In this document: positions 21,824 to 25,123 of the stretch, piece by piece | How positions within the stretch are numbered: the first letter of the stretch is position 1 | Layout of the letters: each line of letters starts with the position of its first letter | IMG/VR virus record: IMGVR_UViG_3300020159_000557 | Coordinates: 1-25,123 of that record | Reading direction: 5' to 3' (one strand) | Length of the DNA stretch: 25,123 nucleotides | DNA from: a virus | Made by a program: the position numbers and the translations under genes | The notes under the pieces: generated by a model | What the model saw: only the letters and a program-made list of their open reading frames with translations | Databases searched by the model: none | What the model was told of the DNA's origin: nothing

Positions 21824-24253
21824 TTAATAAGGAGTATAGATGTCTGGATACTGCGCACCTGGGTATTGTGCCGGAATATTTCCTACGCCTGAAGAAACAT
21901 CTGATGCTAAGGCTCTGCTAGACATTACCGTAAAATTTGCAAATTTAGCTCGATATGTAAAATCAGTTCCAGGAACTGGTGGTATTTTTGTTTTATATCC
22001 TTTAAAAAATGCATAGTCTAAATCTATATTATTAATTCTATCATTAGAACCAGATGGAATAACAATTACAGCTTTAAAAGGTACTGCTACTGCAGAGGTA
22101 CTAGGTGCGGCAGTAGCACTTATTGTGTCGACAAGCGCTAATGAATTTAAGCCGGAAGTTTTTCCTGGGCTTAATGATCCTGACACTCCTGCTACGTAAT
22201 TATTATCAAATACTAATGGATCTTGATTACCAGATAATCCAAAATAATCATATGACGACGTAACTGGACTCCATACAGTAAATCGCAATGCTAAAACTAG
22301 TGGAGCGTTGTCGATAGTGTTCCCTGAATATTTATCTACATATATATTTCCAAATATAGTAATAATATTTTCAAATGGCAATGAATAATAAGACAAATCA
22401 GATATCATTGGCTGATAGTTTAGATATGGTTCTGAAAGTGGCTGTGATGCTGATCCTGAATTGATTGCTGAAGCTACACCATTATGATGCTGTAATGTAT
22501 TTGTATTCATTATAGGATTACTTGCAGAAGTGATTGTAATTGGATCTGTTTGGTGATATATAATACGGCCAATATTTTTACCATCAGTTAATCCAATAGC
22601 AGTATTCATCATATATTGTGAAGTAGTATCTGATGATCCTGTAATTGCGATAAATGCAGAAGCTGTAACATTACCTGCAATATCTAAATGAAATTTAGTT
22701 TTTCCTCCATTATAATTTAAAATTTCTAAGTTGTTATTTGATGCACTTATAAATGTAGTAGTATTACCAATAAAAAATTTATTTGTACGTATATCTAACA
22801 ATCCAGATCCTGAAGTTGTATACTTAAAATATGATGATGTGTTAGCGTATAATTCTAATCCTACTCCTGAATATTGTTCTGCGGCTCCTAATAACGATTG
22901 TACAGAACCTGAATATATAACAAATCCTGATAGTCCGTTTTGAAATCCAGTATATCCTAACGATCGAATCATTGAAGCGTTATTCCTTCCAGTAATTTGA
23001 ACTCCTGTACCCGTAGCTCCTGCTACAAATAACGATCCAGTTAATAAATTATCATCTCCTCCAATATATGTATTACCTCCAATAAATATATTGTTCAATG
23101 ACTCTACAATTTGTTTTGAAATTAATCCAGCTGGATTAATAAATTCAAATTTAAAATCAAATGCATCATTTCGCTGTATTGTAGGTAAAAAGAATGACGC
23201 TGATACTGTATCTACATTAAATCCAAATTCTGAAGTTAAATTAGTAATATCTGTTTCATTTGAAAAAATATATTCTCCAACTCCAGCACTTCGATAATAT
23301 GATCGAATTTTATCAATAGTTCCTGCGATTGGGGTTAAATTACTAAAATATGCAGTAGCTATGTTATAAGAATTTTCCGTAGTCTGCCCTGCTGAGCCGG
23401 ACATTTCATACGTAATATCAGTTAATGATACGTCAGCTGATATTGGTTGAAATTTTGAAATACTGTTTTGTACTGTTAATGATATTGGAGAATTTAATAC
23501 AGCTATACCTGAATTTACTACAGTAAAACTAGAACTAAATGAATTATTAATAACAGTACCTGATAATAAAGGCGTTGTGTTATTTAAGTATGGAGTATAT
23601 ATACTAACAGTCCCTGATATTGAATTAGTATCAAATCCTACAGTAGCATTTGATGCTGTAATTAAAACTGGAGTGTCGTTTTTGTAATAGTATCTTAAAT
23701 TTGTCAAAGAAACAGATTTAAATCTATTTCCGCCTGAATAAGATTGATTTGTATATACTCCTGTATTTGGAGTAATAGTAACATTTGGAAGTGAATTAAA
23801 TGTAATTTCAGCGTCATTACGTTTAAAAGTATCAATATAAACTGGTGCTGCCCAACGTACGTTGATTTTTGAAGTATCTAAGAAATTTCCATTAGCATCT
23901 CTTCGAATTGTACTGCATAATATAATATATGCTGTGCCTGGAGGTGTTGTAGATTTTACATAAACAGTTACAATAGCGGCTTGCTCTGTTGATTCTAAAT
24001 CTAAAGCTGTCTCGTAATATAAAGGCTGTCCATTTACATCTAAAATTTCAATATAAACATGACTTCCTTCATTAAATATATTTGGATTGCCTTTGAAATG
24101 AAATGTATTTTTACCAGCAGTAAACTCTTTTGGTAATTTTGAAACTCTAAAATAGTCCGGAGAGTCGCTGCTAATGTCTTCTACTAAAACACTTAAGTCG
24201 GCTAAGCCTTGATAAGCAAGTTCATTAGTCAATAAATTGTAGTTAACTGGCAT
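21824..24253 (-). CDS. Large virion structural protein, probably tail fibre or baseplate-associated
   Basis: This 809-residue protein is rich in Ser, Thr, Asn, Gly and Ile with long beta-type stretches, as in fibre or baseplate proteins. The N-terminal region (FHFKGNPNIFNEGSHVYIEI, then VNGQPLYYE) reads as an immunoglobulin-like attachment domain. Several repeating beta sections follow (YYKNDTPVLITASNAT; YTNQSYSGGNRF). Around residues 390-560 there are TGSLFVAG and SSYFKYTTSGSGLLDIR-type fibre repeats. A C-terminal region ends with QYPGAQYPDIYTPY. There is no signal peptide or membrane segment. It precedes the SHAEG fibre gene by 48 bases and has an ATATTTAT-type element. The virion role is likely, but the exact position is unknown. 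Confidence 0.7.
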   Translation of the reverse strand: MPVNYNLLTNELAYQGLADLSVLVEDISSDSPDYFRVSKLPKEFTAGKNTFHFKGNPNIFNEGSHVYIEILDVNGQPLYYETALDLESTEQAAIVTVYVKSTTPPGTAYIILCSTIRRDANGNFLDTSKINVRWAAPVYIDTFKRNDAEITFNSLPNVTITPNTGVYTNQSYSGGNRFKSVSLTNLRYYYKNDTPVLITASNATVGFDTNSISGTVSIYTPYLNNTTPLLSGTVINNSFSSSFTVVNSGIAVLNSPISLTVQNSISKFQPISADVSLTDITYEMSGSAGQTTENSYNIATAYFSNLTPIAGTIDKIRSYYRSAGVGEYIFSNETDITNLTSEFGFNVDTVSASFFLPTIQRNDAFDFKFEFINPAGLISKQIVESLNNIFIGGNTYIGGDDNLLTGSLFVAGATGTGVQITGRNNASMIRSLGYTGFQNGLSGFVIYSGSVQSLLGAAEQYSGVGLELYANTSSYFKYTTSGSGLLDIRTNKFFIGNTTTFISASNNNLEILNYNGGKTKFHLDIAGNVTASAFIAITGSSDTTSQYMMNTAIGLTDGKNIGRIIYHQTDPITITSASNPIMNTNTLQHHNGVASAINSGSASQPLSEPYLNYQPMISDLSYYSLPFENIITIFGNIYVDKYSGNTIDNAPLVLALRFTVWSPVTSSYDYFGLSGNQDPLVFDNNYVAGVSGSLSPGKTSGLNSLALVDTISATAAPSTSAVAVPFKAVIVIPSGSNDRINNIDLDYAFFKGYKTKIPPVPGTDFTYRAKFANFTVMSSRALASDVSSGVGNIPAQYPGAQYPDIYTPY

Positions 24254-24269
24254 TACTGTTTAATATCTA

Positions 24270-24283
24270 TTTTAAATAAATAT
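24270..24283 (-). promoter_or_regulatory. ATATTTAT-type upstream element before the 809-residue gene
   Basis: The minus strand reads ATATTTATTTAAAA, ending 16 bases before the ATG at 24253. It abuts the stop codon of the gp46-like gene. Confidence 0.55.
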
Positions 24284-25123
24284 CTAAACGTAATATATCT
24301 TGGAATTTCCGTTAGTCTTAGTAATTTCAATTAATTTATCAACTACATCTCTCATTGAATCGATATGTGATATAACCAACATAAATGAAAATTGAGTTTT
24401 TAAATAGTCAAATAAATTGAATATTGAATTTAAGTTGTCTGAATCGAGTACACCGAAACCTTCATCTATAGCTAGGAAATTAGGTCTAGGCAATGACGAA
24501 ACGTTTATTAACGCAGTTCTAATAGCTAAAGACGATATGAATTTCTCCATACCAGATGTCAATTCAATTGGCCAGAAATTATCTTGATCATATACAATAT
24601 AACAATTGATATTTTTACCGTCCATTTCAAGCATTAATTGAAAATCAACTAACTGACTTAATATGTTATTAATTTCTTGCTCAATAAATGGAACTGCTGT
24701 TGTAATTAAATCATATGGAACTCCGTCTCGATTAACTGCTTGTAAATAATATTCATAAAACTTATACTGTTGAGTTAGCTCTTTTAATTTAACAATTGAC
24801 TCTTCTGCTTTTTCTTTTAACTTTTCAGCAACTAATATATTTGAATGACAGGATAATATCTGGTCATTTAAAATACTTAATTCGTCTTTTAATTGAGCAA
24901 CTTCATCATTTAAAGTTTGAATTGCAGCTTTAATTATTTTATTTTCTTTAATAGCAGCTTCCTTTTTATAATATTCTTCAATTTGATGAACGACTTCATT
25001 TAATTTAGTTGCTAATTGATGTTGTTTAGAATCTATTTGATGTAATGCAGATTCAATAGAAGATTTAACAGATTCATTTTGATGAATTTCTTTTTGCAGC
25101 TTGTTATACTCTTCTTTTTCTTG
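24284..25123 (-). CDS. 46: Recombination nuclease ATPase subunit, gp46/Rad50-like, C-terminal part
   Basis: The frame stays open from the window edge at 25123 to the stop at 24284, giving 279 codons of the C-terminal portion. The first ~120 visible residues are a Glu/Lys/Gln coiled coil (QEKEEYNKLQKEIHQNES onward). Next comes VPFIEQEINNILSQL, then the ABC signature region LTSGMEKFISSLAIRTAL and Walker B FLAIDEGFGVLD. A D-loop/switch region ends SFMLVISHID. This is the SMC/Rad50 arrangement, and gp46 with gp47 forms the T4 end-resection nuclease. No zinc hook is visible here, so it would lie upstream. An internal ATG at 24634 is not the real start. The gp47 partner is outside the window. Confidence 0.9.
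   Translation of the reverse strand, partial: QEKEEYNKLQKEIHQNESVKSSIESALHQIDSKQHQLATKLNEVVHQIEEYYKKEAAIKENKIIKAAIQTLNDEVAQLKDELSILNDQILSCHSNILVAEKLKEKAEESIVKLKELTQQYKFYEYYLQAVNRDGVPYDLITTAVPFIEQEINNILSQLVDFQLMLEMDGKNINCYIVYDQDNFWPIELTSGMEKFISSLAIRTALINVSSLPRPNFLAIDEGFGVLDSDNLNSIFNLFDYLKTQFSFMLVISHIDSMRDVVDKLIEITKTNGNSKIYYV

Noticed and set aside
24284-24634. Treating the ATG at 24634 as the start of a 116-residue gene.
   Set aside because: The frame is open all the way to the window edge and encodes the coiled coil expected just before the gp46/Rad50 signature region.

Overview
This 25.1 kb window looks like the head-morphogenesis and late region of a large AT-rich T4-like myovirus. Every credible gene is on the minus strand, so transcription runs from the right edge to the left edge. 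The capsid assignment rests on a T4-order set of recognisable proteins: large terminase, portal, S78-type prohead protease, an acidic scaffold-like protein and a gp23-like major capsid protein. A Rad50/gp46-type recombination subunit and a PhoH-like ATPase add to this. Start codons are mostly preceded by A/T-rich sequence without a Shine-Dalgarno tract, and short A-rich leaders are common. That fits a Bacteroidota-type host, but it is an inference from sequence style only.

Layout in transcription order (right to left). At 25123-24284 is the C-terminal end of a gp46/Rad50-like nuclease subunit, cut by the window edge. At 24253-20840 are two virion surface or fibre proteins, the second built of twelve 14-residue SHAEG repeats. 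At 20829-13506 is a tightly packed block of accessory proteins. It starts with an 804-residue multidomain protein that combines a nucleotidylyltransferase and a ligase-like KxDG domain. A zinc-ribbon protein, a membrane-anchored GAF-like protein, a protein with a RARHKC/YWSCKFW tail, a ParB/Srx-like DGHHR protein, a cysteine-rich protein and two small or membrane proteins follow. At 13502-7633 come terminase, portal, a helical protein, a small beta protein, an acidic protein and the prohead protease. At 7631-5761 are three unidentified proteins. A 174-base gap (5587-5760) holds a good terminator hairpin and a second hairpin, and it leads into the scaffold-like and major capsid genes (5586-2994). 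A free-standing GIY-YIG homing endonuclease (2884-2354) follows, bracketed by matching hairpin/repeat modules. Last come a small protein, PhoH, a HAD phosphatase, a polynucleotide-kinase-like P-loop protein, and the start of a peptidoglycan-binding protein that runs off the left edge.

Working together: terminase and portal package DNA into a prohead. The prohead is built from the scaffold-like protein and the gp23-like capsid protein, and the protease matures it. The capsid protein has an LVTE/A site at residue 60 matching the T4 gp23 maturation site, and several neighbours carry similar L/I-N-E-A/G/S sites. The HAD phosphatase and the P-loop kinase overlap by 4 bases and look like a split version of T4 polynucleotide kinase/phosphatase. 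With the ligase-like domain of the 804-residue protein they could form an end-healing and sealing set, which is a hypothesis.

The most striking non-coding signal is a 14-base element, sense-strand consensus ATATTTATWWWAAA. It lies 8-20 bases before the start codon of eight genes that follow intergenic gaps, plus one near-match. It is a candidate phage-specific late promoter. No gene-free stretch exceeds 300 bases. I see no tRNA, rRNA, CRISPR array, transposon or integrase.
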